Positions 7,621-15,932 of a stretch of 22,881 nucleotides of DNA are shown here, piece by piece. The notes under the pieces are model-generated. The model was not told where the DNA came from. It worked only from the letters and a program-made list of their open reading frames with translations, and did no database searches. This DNA comes from Prevotellaceae bacterium UBA1075 (GTDB lineage: Bacteria > Bacteroidota > Bacteroidia > Bacteroidales > Bacteroidaceae). A program made the position numbers and the translations under genes. The stretch is from positions 1 through 22,881 of the forward strand of contig DCCS01000020.1 in assembly GCA_002316015.1 (NCBI GenBank). The letters run 5' to 3'. Every line of letters starts with the position of its first letter. Position 1 is the stretch's first letter.

Positions 7621-8538
7621 ATGCCATTAAGATTACCCGACAAGTTGCCCGCCATCGAGTTCCTCAAGCACGAGAACATTTTCGTACTCAGTGACGAGCG
7701 GGCCAACAGACAGGACATCAGGCCGCTGCGCATTGTGGTGCTCAACCTGATGCCCCTGAAGATAACTACCGAGACAGACCTCATCCGCCTGCTCTCCAAC
7801 TCCCCCCTGCAGCTGGACATCCAGTTTATGAAGGTCAAGGCACACACCAGCAAGAACACGCCCGTGGAGCACATGCAGGCCTTCTACCGCGACTTCGAGA
7901 GGATGGCGGACGAGAAGTTTGACGGGATGATTGTCACAGGGGCCCCCGTGGAGCACCTCGACTACGAGCAGGTCAACTACTGGCACGAGGTGAGCGGCAT
8001 CTTCGACTGGGCGCGCACCCATGTTACCAGTACCTTATATATATGCTGGGCCGCCCAGGCCGGATTGTATCACCACTACGGCATTCCCAAGTACCCGCTG
8101 CCCGAGAAGATGTTTGGCATCTTTCCCCAGGTGCCGCTCGAGCCCACACTCCCCATCTTCAGGGGTTTTGACGATGTGTTTAACATGCCACACAGCAGGC
8201 ACACCGAGCTGCACCGGGAGGATATCCTGGCTGTGCCGGAGCTTTCCCTCATTGCCGAGAGTCCCGCGAGTGGCGTGGGCATGGTGATGGCGCGTGGCGG
8301 CAGGGAGATATATGTCACGGGGCACTCCGAGTATTCGCCGCTCACGCTTGACACCGAGTACAGGCGTGACCTGGCCAAGGGGCTTCCCATCAGGAAGCCC
8401 GTCAACTACTACCGTGACGATGACCCGTCCCAGCCCCCCCTGGTCACCTGGCGTGCCCACGGCAACCTCATGTTCCAGAACTGGCTCAACTATTACGTCT
8501 ATCAAGAGACCCCCTACAATATCAATGACATCCATTGA
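7621..8538 (+). CDS. metA: Homoserine O-acyltransferase (MetA; residue 111 predicts acetyl-CoA use)
   Basis: A 305-residue enzyme of the MetA family that activates the hydroxyl of L-homoserine at the first committed step of methionine synthesis. The catalytic triad is in place: nucleophile C142 in YICWAAQAG, H235 and E237 in TGHSEY. Position 111, in TGAPVE, is glutamate. In this family Glu at 111 goes with acetyl-CoA and Gly with succinyl-CoA, so the likely product is O-acetylhomoserine despite the usual succinyltransferase label. The length is typical and the enzyme is cytoplasmic. The ATG follows directly after the second CGCAAAACCAT copy and AAGAA. The 3' end overlaps the next gene by 14 nt, indicating translational coupling. 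Confidence 0.96.
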   Translation: MPLRLPDKLPAIEFLKHENIFVLSDERANRQDIRPLRIVVLNLMPLKITTETDLIRLLSNSPLQLDIQFMKVKAHTSKNTPVEHMQAFYRDFERMADEKFDGMIVTGAPVEHLDYEQVNYWHEVSGIFDWARTHVTSTLYICWAAQAGLYHHYGIPKYPLPEKMFGIFPQVPLEPTLPIFRGFDDVFNMPHSRHTELHREDILAVPELSLIAESPASGVGMVMARGGREIYVTGHSEYSPLTLDTEYRRDLAKGLPIRKPVNYYRDDDPSQPPLVTWRAHGNLMFQNWLNYYVYQETPYNINDIH

Positions 8539-10408
8539 GCTCCTGTCGCCTGCACGGAACCTCGAGTGCGGTGTCGCGGCCATCGACCATGGCGCGGATG
8601 CCGTGTATATAGGCGCGCCACGCTTTGGCGCGCGTGCGGCAGCGGCCAACAGCGTTGACGATATAGCGCGGCTGTGCCGGTATGCCCATCCGTTTGGCGT
8701 GCGCGTCTATGTGACGCTCAACACCATCCTGTATGACAACGAGCTCGAGGACACCAGGCGCATGGTGTGGGACTTGTATCATGCGGGCGTGGACGCGCTC
8801 ATCGTGCAGGACTTTTCCTTGCTCTCCATGGACTTGCCTCCCATCCCGCTGCATGCCAGCACGCAGATGGACAACCGCACGCCACAGAAGGTGCGGTGGC
8901 TGCAGAGCCTGGGATTCCGGAAGACGGTGCTCGCGCGCGAACTTTCCATAGATGAGATAAGGGAAATCCACAGCCAGGTTCCCGGCATGGCCCTGGAGGC
9001 GTTTGTCCATGGGGCCTTGTGCGTGAGTTACAGCGGGCAGTGCCGGGCCTCGCAGTACTGCTTCGGCCGGTCGGCCAACCGTGGCGAGTGTGCCCAGTTC
9101 TGCCGTCTGCCCTTCACGCTCACCGATGCCGGCGGCAATGCGCTCGGCGCCAGGAGGCATTTGCTCTCGTTGCGCGACATGTGCCGGCTGGACTCCCTGG
9201 AGGAGATGATGGACGCTGGAGTGACGAGCTTCAAGATAGAGGGGCGGCTCAAGGATGTCTCGTATGTCAAGAATGTGACCGCCGCCTACCGCCAGGCCAT
9301 CGACACCATCCTGGCCAGACGTGCCGACCGCTACCAGCGTTCCTCGCTGGGAGAGTCCGAACTGGCTTTCACACCCGACCCGCGACGCAGTTTCTCACGC
9401 GGCTTTACCGACTATTTCCTGCACGGAAGGCATGAAAGCGTGGCCTCCATGGACACACCCAAGAGCCGTGGGGTGGAGGTGGGCACGGTGAGGGAGGTGG
9501 GGCGCGACAGCATCGAAGTTTCCGGAACTGCCACGTTCGCCAATGGCGATGGCCTCTGCTATGTGGGAAGTGACGGAGAACTTTGTGGTTTTCGCGTCAA
9601 CAGGGTGGATGGCAACCGCCTTTTCCCCTCGAAGATGCCGCAGGTGCGTCGCGGTGATGTGCTCTGGCGCAATCTTGACCAGGCATGGGAGAGGCTGATG
9701 TCAGGCTCTACCGCGCGCAGAACCGTGGGGCTGGAGATGCGCATCGAGGACAGCATGGACGGGTTCCGCTTGACGCTCACGAGGGAGGACGGCTGTGCGC
9801 AGTCCTTTGACCACGTCTGTGAGCACCAGTTGGCGCGCTCGCCACAGGACGAGGTCATCAGCCAGGTGCTGGGCAAGATGGGCGACACAGCCTACCGTTG
9901 CACACGGGTCGAGGTGGTTTTCGCCCGTCCGTGGTTCATTCCGCGCAGCCTCCTTGCCCAATGGCGGCGCGAGGCTTTGGCTGTGGCTTTCGGCATGGGT
10001 TCGCCCCGCCGTGCTGTGGAAGAGGCGGTCGCTGGACACGGCATGGAAATGGGGGATACCGGCGGAAGCAATGCCGCGATGGAGGTGGCAAGCACATCGG
10101 CACCGCCTTCCGGGAATGGCGTTCGGCTTGACTACCAGGCCAATGTGGCCAACCGCATGTCGCTTTGCTTCCTGGAACGGCATGGCTTTCATGTGGACGA
10201 GATGGCTCTGGAATGCGCCTGTCCCAGGGGCAGGAATGTGCTGCTGATGACCTGCCGCCATTGCCTGAGGTACGAGATGGGGTGGTGCAGCAAGCGCGGC
10301 GGCGCTCCCCTGGCTTGCGGCCCCCTTTACCTTAACCTTGACGACGGCCGCCGCTTCCGCCTGGAGTTTGACTGCCGCCGCTGCGAAATGAAAGTCTGGA
10401 ATGCATAG
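8525..10408 (+). CDS. U32 family protein, RlhA/TrhP-like RNA hydroxylation factor
   Basis: A 627-residue protein historically called a collagenase-like peptidase U32. The N-terminal barrel begins IELLSPARNLECGVAAIDHGADAVYIG. The family Cys cluster is clear in HGALCVSYSGQC (C166, C173), YCFGR (C179) and GECAQFCRLPF (C189, C193). In E. coli RlhA and TrhP such cysteines carry an iron-sulphur cluster, and the proteins hydroxylate 23S rRNA C2501 or tRNA U34. The length is closer to RlhA (about 650) than TrhP (about 450). An unusual C-terminal segment adds two CxxC knuckles (C577/C580 and C617/C620). The start is the ATG inside the end of metA (14-nt overlap), where homology begins. Which RNA is modified cannot be told from sequence. 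Confidence 0.88.
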   Translation: MTSIELLSPARNLECGVAAIDHGADAVYIGAPRFGARAAAANSVDDIARLCRYAHPFGVRVYVTLNTILYDNELEDTRRMVWDLYHAGVDALIVQDFSLLSMDLPPIPLHASTQMDNRTPQKVRWLQSLGFRKTVLARELSIDEIREIHSQVPGMALEAFVHGALCVSYSGQCRASQYCFGRSANRGECAQFCRLPFTLTDAGGNALGARRHLLSLRDMCRLDSLEEMMDAGVTSFKIEGRLKDVSYVKNVTAAYRQAIDTILARRADRYQRSSLGESELAFTPDPRRSFSRGFTDYFLHGRHESVASMDTPKSRGVEVGTVREVGRDSIEVSGTATFANGDGLCYVGSDGELCGFRVNRVDGNRLFPSKMPQVRRGDVLWRNLDQAWERLMSGSTARRTVGLEMRIEDSMDGFRLTLTREDGCAQSFDHVCEHQLARSPQDEVISQVLGKMGDTAYRCTRVEVVFARPWFIPRSLLAQWRREALAVAFGMGSPRRAVEEAVAGHGMEMGDTGGSNAAMEVASTSAPPSGNGVRLDYQANVANRMSLCFLERHGFHVDEMALECACPRGRNVLLMTCRHCLRYEMGWCSKRGGAPLACGPLYLNLDDGRRFRLEFDCRRCEMKVWNA

Positions 10409-11336
10409 GAACCTGCTTCTTCTTCTTCTTCTCCTCCTGCTTGTCACCTCCTGCTACAACCGCACACAGGAGACAGGGCTCTACGAGGTCAATGACAATT
10501 TCGTGGTCACTTCCGACACGCTGCACTTGCAGATGCAGCAGCCGCTGCACAACATGCCCGTGCCGGCGCGGGGGGATGCCGACAGCCTCTTTGTCCTCAA
10601 GGGCGAGCAGATAGTCATCGCGCAGATTGACATCATCCCCGAGGACTCTGTGGACAGTGTGTGGGTGAAGGTGGCCCGCGACCAGATGCTCATGGGTTGG
10701 GTGCACGGGCGGGAACTGCTGTCAAGTGTGGTGCCCGATGATCCTGTCAGCAAATTCATACATGCCTTCAGCCTGCGTCACCTGCCCTATTTCGCGTGCC
10801 TCATGGTCTTGGCCCTGGCCTTGCTGCTGGCAAGGCAAGTACGTCACGCCCACAGTCATGTGATTCTGCTCAATGACATAGCGTCGCTCTATCCCACACT
10901 GCTTACCATAGTGCTGGGCGGTGCGGCAGTCCTCTATGCCCACATCCAGCGCTTTGAGCCCCTCATGTGGGTGCGCTTCTATTACCATCCCACGCTTAAT
11001 CCCTTCTCCCTTCCCTTGGCGCTCGGCCTTTTCGTGCTGCTCTTCTGGCTTATCCTGATACTCTCGATGGCCGTGGTCGATGAGGTGCTCGGCCAGTTGC
11101 CCCTGGGCGAGGCCGTGCTCTACCTGCTCACCCTCATGGGCGTGTGCATGTGCCTTTACACCTTGTTTTCCCTGGCCGCGTTCTACTGGGCCGGGGTGGT
11201 GCTCTATGTCCTGTATGCCGTTTGTGCGCTGTGCCGCTTCTTCCTGTATTTCCGTCCGCGTTATGTGTGCGGGCACTGTGGCTGCAAGATGCACTCGCTG
11301 GGCGCGTGCCCCCATTGCGGCGCGCGCAATGTGTGA
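10401..11336 (+). CDS. Membrane protein with lipobox, SH3-like domain and C-terminal zinc ribbon
   Basis: A 311-residue protein that overlaps the U32 gene by 8 nt. The N-terminus is a run of eleven leucines followed by VTSC (C18), a lipoprotein-type signal. An extracytoplasmic region (about 20-125) includes an SH3-like stretch ending WVKVARDQMLMGWVHGREL. Five membrane segments follow at about 130-147, 163-180, 202-226, 236-257 and 259-284. A C-terminal zinc ribbon has CxxCxC (C290, C293, C295) and CPHC (C303, C306). With the lipidated end outside, five segments place the zinc ribbon in the cytoplasm, in line with the Arg-containing flank FRPRY. No function is known to me. Overlap with the U32 and metA genes indicates coupled expression. 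Confidence 0.82.
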   Translation: MHRNLLLLLLLLLLVTSCYNRTQETGLYEVNDNFVVTSDTLHLQMQQPLHNMPVPARGDADSLFVLKGEQIVIAQIDIIPEDSVDSVWVKVARDQMLMGWVHGRELLSSVVPDDPVSKFIHAFSLRHLPYFACLMVLALALLLARQVRHAHSHVILLNDIASLYPTLLTIVLGGAAVLYAHIQRFEPLMWVRFYYHPTLNPFSLPLALGLFVLLFWLILILSMAVVDEVLGQLPLGEAVLYLLTLMGVCMCLYTLFSLAAFYWAGVVLYVLYAVCALCRFFLYFRPRYVCGHCGCKMHSLGACPHCGARNV

Positions 11337-11346
11337 GCGCTTGGAC

Positions 11347-11397
11347 CTTTCGGGGCGAAATAATCGCCGAAAGTCTTGTGCTGGTTCTTTGAAACCA
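11347..11397 (+). terminator. Two tandem hairpins after the metA operon (weak terminator candidate)
   Basis: The first hairpin pairs CTTTC (11347-11351) and GGCGA (11354-11358) with TCGCC (11364-11368) and GAAAG (11369-11373), leaving two bulged Gs and the loop AATAA. The second pairs CTGGTT (11381-11386) with AACCAG (11393-11398). T-runs are poor, so termination is uncertain. The second hairpin lies within the promoter of the next gene. Confidence 0.4.
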
Positions 11398-11406
11398 GTA
11401 AATTTG
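11375..11406 (+). promoter_or_regulatory. Promoter of the GH76 gene
   Basis: TAAATTTG (11399-11406) fits TAnnTTTG. CTTG (11375-11378), one mismatch from TTTG, lies 20 nt upstream. Transcription would begin about 85 nt before the GH76 start. The spacer contains the CTGGTT/AACCAG inverted repeat, which could be a regulator site. Confidence 0.65.
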
Positions 11407-11496
11407 TGGTGACAAGAGTGTGGCCGTACGCGACAGGGGTCTTGGCGCGCGTGGCCATTCCGGTCTCATTTAGACACACTATAACCATATCCTAAG

Positions 11497-14400
11497 ATGA
11501 ACAAAAAACTACTCGTCGTGTCGGGGCACTTCCTGTCCCTGGCACTTGCGGTGGCTTCCGCTTTACTCACACCGGCGGAAGCCCGGGCACTGGAGAGTGG
11601 GCAGACGCTGCGCATCGGACGCGGAGCCTTCTCCATCATGCCCAAGAACTCGTCCCTTGACGCCGGGGCGCAGGCCGAGATGTGGACTGACGCCCAGACC
11701 AACTCCCAACGCTGGGTGGTGCAGAGCGCGGGCTCCACCGCCTGTTACCTGGTCAATGCCTACACGGGGAAGTACCTGGCTTGCACTGCGGGCGTGACCG
11801 CAGGGTCTGGCATCACTGTCCAGGAGCGCGCCAGCGCGGGCAGCCGTGGACGCTGGGAACTGGTGCCTGTGGAGGGAAAGGACGGCCAGTACATCATATA
11901 TGCCAACACCACACGTCGTTACGCGCTGTCAACCCAGGCCGCGCCTGCCGACGGAAGCACTCTCCTGCTGGTGGACGCAGGCAAGGCCGACTCCTCGCAA
12001 ATCATGTGGACTGTGGAGGAATGCGACGCTCGCGAGAATGCACTCACGCCTGCCGTGCGCGATGACATGATGGAGAAGTGGAAGGAGCACTATTACCACA
12101 AGGCCGGCACCGGATATGTGATAGGCAATGGCGGATGGTGGGGCGACGCCGAGATGTTCGAGGTGGTGCTGGACGCGCTCGAGACCACGGGCGACAAGCG
12201 GTATGCCACCATGTTTGAGAACCTCTACACCAACTTCCTCGCGCGCAACAAAGGCAACTGGATCAGCGGAAATGGCTATAACGAGTACAATGACGATGTG
12301 GCCTGGATGTGCATCGCATGCGTGCGCGCCTACCTGCTCACGGGTGTCACCAAATACCTCTCGACCGCCAAGGTCAACTTCGACGGCATGTACAACCGCG
12401 CGGCCAAGTATGACAATGGCACGCTCAGATGGAGGCAGAGCTCAGAGGGGACGACCTCGTGCATCAACGGGCCGGCGGCCGTGTGTGCCTGCTACCTGGG
12501 GCTGGCCTTGGGCAAGGAGGACTACTTCGAGAAGGCCGCGCGCATCTACGCCGGCGAGCGCGGCATGCTCTACAACATCAACGCCCAGGGCGTGTTCAAC
12601 GGGCAGGTGTATGACAGCGGTGACCCAGTCAAGGGCACGGTGGGCAACACCTGGTCATCCACGTACAACCAGGGGACCTGCCTGGGCGCGGCAGTCATGC
12701 TCTATGAGCATTACGGGAAGGAACAGTACCGCACCGATGCCGATGCCATCATGGACTGGACGGCCAGGAACCTGGCCAACAGCCACGGAATCATCAAGGT
12801 GTGCCAGACCGTAACCGGTGACCTCACGGGCTTCAAGGGCATACTCATGCGTTACGTGCGCCGTTACGCCGCCTCCCTGGGACATCCCGAGTGGTACTCC
12901 TGGCTGGCCCGGAACGGATACCATGCCTGGAACAACCGCAACTCCAAGGGCATCAGCATGTCGGCGTGGCTCACCAAGACTACCGAGAACTTCCAGTACT
13001 CCGATGGCGGAAACTTCAACACCGATGGTGTGGGGGCTTTCACGGCTGTGTCGGCCGCCTTCAATGCCCACCTGGGAGTGGTGGACGAGCGCGATGCCTA
13101 CAGCCCCATGCAGGCCAACGAGTTCAACTTCATGCGTGGAGTGTCGGTCGTGGCCACAGGCAATGACGACGACGGCACAGGAGCGGTGGACAACATGCGC
13201 AAGGGGCACTATGTGGGCTACCGCAATGTGGATTTCGGCACGCGCTACGCCTCGCACATTATCGTGCGTGGACGTCTTCCCCGTGCCACGTCGGCACTGA
13301 GTGTCTATCTGGACGCGCCCTCGGCCACCGGGGGCACCCTGGTGTGCACCATCAAGCCGCTGGACGATGCCGACCGTGACGGCTGGGTGACCTTTGAGCG
13401 CGCCCTTGAGGTTCCTGTCACGGGCAGGCACGATGTGTATGTCGTGTGCTCGGGCAGCGCGGGCATAGACCTCGCGGCCATCAACTGGTTCCAGTTCGCG
13501 GCCAGGAACACCATCTACCATGGTGTCGCAAGCCCTCAGGGCACCTTCTCCACGTCGATGGACGATAGCGGCCACACCCTGGGACTGCTCACCGACGGAA
13601 ATCCAACCACCCAGTTCACGGGGGTCACGCGGGACGGCGGGGAGGCCTGGTTACAGTATGACGCTCCCGCTCCCGTGCGCCTGCAGGGCTACTCGCTCTT
13701 CGCGGGCTTCGATGCGGAGGCCGACCCTGTGGGCTGGACGCTGCTGGGAAGCAACGACGGACAGGCATGGGACACGTTGCACGAGGTGGACGGGGCCACG
13801 TTCCCCGCACGCGCGCAACGTGTGAAATGTGACCTCGCAGCGGGTGCGGCATACACCCACTTCCGCCTGCAACTCCAGGGAAAGGACGGTCAGACGGCTT
13901 TCTACTTGAGCGAGTGGCAGTTGATGGGACGCTCCCTGAGCACGGCTGACATCACGGGCGACGGCGGCGACATTGACACGTGCGGCCCGATCATCGACCA
14001 CCAGGGGCTCACGCCAGTCACCCTGCCCGAGGCAGGAGTGGTGTATCGTGCAGCGGGCAACTATGTGCTCGACCACTACACGCTCACCACATCATCGGCC
14101 AGCGCTCCCACCGCCTGGGTGCTTGAGGGCTCCAACAACGGCACGTCATGGAAGACCGTCGACGAGCGCCGGGACATCGAGTTCCCCTATCCAGTCACCA
14201 CCGCCACCTTCCTGGTGCGTGACGCGGAGCCCTACGTCTGGTATCGCCTGCGTGTCACGGATGATGCCGGGAGCGAGTTGACCCAGTGGCAGCTGTTTGG
14301 CAATATCGACATGGGCACGTTCTATCCGGATGCCACCACCCTCATGCAGGTGCACGCCCCCGATGGGAGCAGCCAGCCTGCTCTGGTGGATGACAGGGCC

Positions 14401-15408
14401 GAGACCTTCAGCACCATTACGGGCGACAGCCTCTATTGGCTGCTGGAGTCCCCCATTGCCGTGCGCCCCATCGCTTACTCGTTGATAGCCGCCGGTAACC
14501 GAGGCCAGACTCCCACGGCGGTGAGTGTGCGCGGGCTGGCCGAGGACGGCATGCCCTCGGTGCTCTCGTCACGCAGCCTCACGCTCAACGCGCGTGGCTC
14601 GCGATACACCAGCACCATGGCCACCAGCAAGAGTTTCAACCGTTTCCAGTTGCTCGTAACCCGGACGGAGGCCGAGGGCGGGAAGGCTACCTCGCTTACG
14701 GGATTTGAACTCTATGGCAGTGTGATTGCGCAGCCCGGCACAGCGTATATGCGAGACCCTCAGGAGGTGTCGGCATCGGCCGAGGGCACGGGCACGTCAA
14801 CGGTCGTGGGCAAACTGAACGACCAGAACCGGCTCACGGGCTACCTGGCTGACTTTTCCGACACGCTCACCATCACCTTCTCCTATGCCGCTCCCGTGGG
14901 CATTGACGCCTATTCACTGACGGCCGGCAAGGACAAGCAGAACTGCGACCCCACGGACTGGGTGCTGCAGGGCTCCTCTGACGGCACGGACTGGGTGACT
15001 TTGGAAAAGCGCGAGGGTGAGTGCTTCTCGCATCGTTATGCCACCCAGTTCTACCACCTTCCCGCCCAGGCCACATACGCCCATTATCGTCTGCAGGTGA
15101 CTGGCGTGAATGGCGGGACGCAATTGCAACTCGCCGAGTTGCAGATGCTCAGCCTGGGGCAGGGCACCTCTGTGCTTCCCTCGCGCGAGACCCTGGCGGG
15201 AGCCTGCATGCTGGTGAGCGCAGGCCAGGTGCATGTGGAGGCTCCCAAGGGTGGCACCCTGTGTGTGTATGACCAGCAGGGACGCATGCTCCAGGCCAGC
15301 AGGGTGCAGCCGGGAGGCAGCGTCCTGCCCCTGCCTGGAGGGCGGGGCGTGGTGGTCGTTGTCCTGCGCATGCAGGGAGGCACATTGGTGCGCAAGGTGC
15401 ACATGTAG
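11497..15408 (+). CDS. Secreted multidomain GH76 endo-alpha-1,6-mannanase-like protein
   Basis: A 1303-residue secreted protein with signal peptide 1-30. A beta-trefoil lectin-like domain (about 33-177) has three lobes marked by QRW, GRW and IMW. The GH76 domain (about 185-535) has the adjacent catalytic aspartates in NEYNDDVAW (D266, D267) and the later motif GFKGILMRYV. A CBM6-like domain (about 541-670) follows, with GHYVGYRNVDFG. Four F5/8 type C (discoidin) repeats end LSEWQLMG, LTQWQLFG, LTGFELYG and LAELQML (near 810, 935, 1074 and 1217). The last 65 residues resemble a type IX secretion sorting domain (VYDQQGRML...LVRKVHM). GH76 enzymes cut the alpha-1,6 backbone of fungal or yeast mannan. 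There is no SusC/SusD pair within the window, so this is a stand-alone enzyme with its own promoter. Confidence 0.92.
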   Translation: MNKKLLVVSGHFLSLALAVASALLTPAEARALESGQTLRIGRGAFSIMPKNSSLDAGAQAEMWTDAQTNSQRWVVQSAGSTACYLVNAYTGKYLACTAGVTAGSGITVQERASAGSRGRWELVPVEGKDGQYIIYANTTRRYALSTQAAPADGSTLLLVDAGKADSSQIMWTVEECDARENALTPAVRDDMMEKWKEHYYHKAGTGYVIGNGGWWGDAEMFEVVLDALETTGDKRYATMFENLYTNFLARNKGNWISGNGYNEYNDDVAWMCIACVRAYLLTGVTKYLSTAKVNFDGMYNRAAKYDNGTLRWRQSSEGTTSCINGPAAVCACYLGLALGKEDYFEKAARIYAGERGMLYNINAQGVFNGQVYDSGDPVKGTVGNTWSSTYNQGTCLGAAVMLYEHYGKEQYRTDADAIMDWTARNLANSHGIIKVCQTVTGDLTGFKGILMRYVRRYAASLGHPEWYSWLARNGYHAWNNRNSKGISMSAWLTKTTENFQYSDGGNFNTDGVGAFTAVSAAFNAHLGVVDERDAYSPMQANEFNFMRGVSVVATGNDDDGTGAVDNMRKGHYVGYRNVDFGTRYASHIIVRGRLPRATSALSVYLDAPSATGGTLVCTIKPLDDADRDGWVTFERALEVPVTGRHDVYVVCSGSAGIDLAAINWFQFAARNTIYHGVASPQGTFSTSMDDSGHTLGLLTDGNPTTQFTGVTRDGGEAWLQYDAPAPVRLQGYSLFAGFDAEADPVGWTLLGSNDGQAWDTLHEVDGATFPARAQRVKCDLAAGAAYTHFRLQLQGKDGQTAFYLSEWQLMGRSLSTADITGDGGDIDTCGPIIDHQGLTPVTLPEAGVVYRAAGNYVLDHYTLTTSSASAPTAWVLEGSNNGTSWKTVDERRDIEFPYPVTTATFLVRDAEPYVWYRLRVTDDAGSELTQWQLFGNIDMGTFYPDATTLMQVHAPDGSSQPALVDDRAETFSTITGDSLYWLLESPIAVRPIAYSLIAAGNRGQTPTAVSVRGLAEDGMPSVLSSRSLTLNARGSRYTSTMATSKSFNRFQLLVTRTEAEGGKATSLTGFELYGSVIAQPGTAYMRDPQEVSASAEGTGTSTVVGKLNDQNRLTGYLADFSDTLTITFSYAAPVGIDAYSLTAGKDKQNCDPTDWVLQGSSDGTDWVTLEKREGECFSHRYATQFYHLPAQATYAHYRLQVTGVNGGTQLQLAELQMLSLGQGTSVLPSRETLAGACMLVSAGQVHVEAPKGGTLCVYDQQGRMLQASRVQPGGSVLPLPGGRGVVVVVLRMQGGTLVRKVHM

Positions 15409-15471
15409 GGTAGTGCCGCCCGCGCGCGCGTAATATTATAATAATGTGTGAATGCTCCGCGCAAATGGGAC

Positions 15472-15501
15472 GGGCGGGTGTGCTGGCAGGCACGCCCGCC
15501 C
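15472..15501 (+). terminator. Hairpin terminator after the GH76 gene
   Basis: GGGCGGGTGTGC (15472-15483) pairs with GCACGCCCGCCC (15490-15501) over 12 bp with one G-U pair and the loop TGGCAG. A modest GCCTTGTTT tail follows. It is 64 nt beyond the stop codon. Confidence 0.65.
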
Positions 15502-15644
15502 GCCTTGTTTCATGCAGCGGCATGCGATGTCCAACGCACTATGCATGCGATGGCGATTGCAGCGGCATGCACCTGTCATCCAGTCCCAGGCAAGCAGTTT
15601 GCCGGGGGCGGTGTCGGGTCTGCGACAGGAGGCGGTGCCATAAA
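15502..15644. repeat. Gene-free spacer with 12-bp direct repeats
   Basis: This lies between two convergent terminators. GCAGCGGCATGC occurs twice, at 15514-15525 and 15559-15570, 45 bp apart. CATGCGATG also occurs twice, at 15521-15529 and 15544-15552. No convincing coding frame is seen. Confidence 0.5.
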
Positions 15645-15688
15645 GCAAAAGAGAGGAGCGTCCTTGGTGTGGACGCTCCTCTCTTTGC
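15645..15688 (-). terminator. Terminator of the tRNA-Gly/tRNA-Thr transcript
   Basis: A long inverted repeat pairs 15645-15663 with 15671-15688 (18 bp, one bulged A) around a 7-nt loop. It lies just beyond the tRNA-Thr 3' end, and a T-rich CTTTAT follows on the minus strand. On the plus strand it ends in TTTGCTTTTC, so it may work in both directions. Confidence 0.8.
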
Positions 15689-15695
15689 TTTTCTG

Positions 15696-15768
<73 letters not shown>

Positions 15769-15779
15769 AACCTGGTGTG

Positions 15780-15852
15780 AGCGATAGACGGGACTCGAAC
15801 CCGCGACCCTCGGCTTGGGAAGCCAATGCTCTACCAACTGAGCCACTATCGC
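15780..15852 (-). tRNA. tRNA-Gly (anticodon CCC)
   Basis: Read on the minus strand, the acceptor stem is GCGATAG/CTATCGC, the D arm is GCTCAGTTGGTAGAGC and the T arm is GCGGGTTCGAGTCCCGT. The anticodon stem TTGGC/GCCGA encloses TTCCCAA, giving anticodon CCC (codon GGG). The discriminator is T and CCA is not encoded. It lies 11 nt upstream of tRNA-Thr and is transcribed first. Confidence 0.95.
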
Positions 15853-15865
15853 ATTGTTTGCGGTG

Positions 15866-15873
15866 CAAAGATA
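15866..15873 (-). promoter_or_regulatory. -7 promoter element of the tRNA pair
   Basis: TATCTTTG on the minus strand matches TAnnTTTG and ends 13 nt before tRNA-Gly. No good TTTG is seen 19-21 nt upstream. Confidence 0.65.
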
Positions 15874-15932
15874 CGTCTTTTATCTCAATCGCGCGCCATT
15901 TCCCGCCTTTTTTTGCACGCGAAGCGGGTACG

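Noticed and set aside
5871..7874. A 667-codon minus-strand frame opposite the peptidase and metA
   Set aside because: It spans two real genes and the structured gap between them. Composition and lack of motifs indicate a shadow.
10411..10440. CTT-type microsatellite as a phase-variation switch in the zinc-ribbon membrane protein
   Set aside because: The repeat unit is three bases, so slippage would add or remove leucines in the signal without shifting the frame. An on/off switch is unlikely.
15874..15932. Terminator after trmO
   Set aside because: CCCGC and GCGGG could pair across a long loop but no T-run follows on the minus strand. It is too weak to call.
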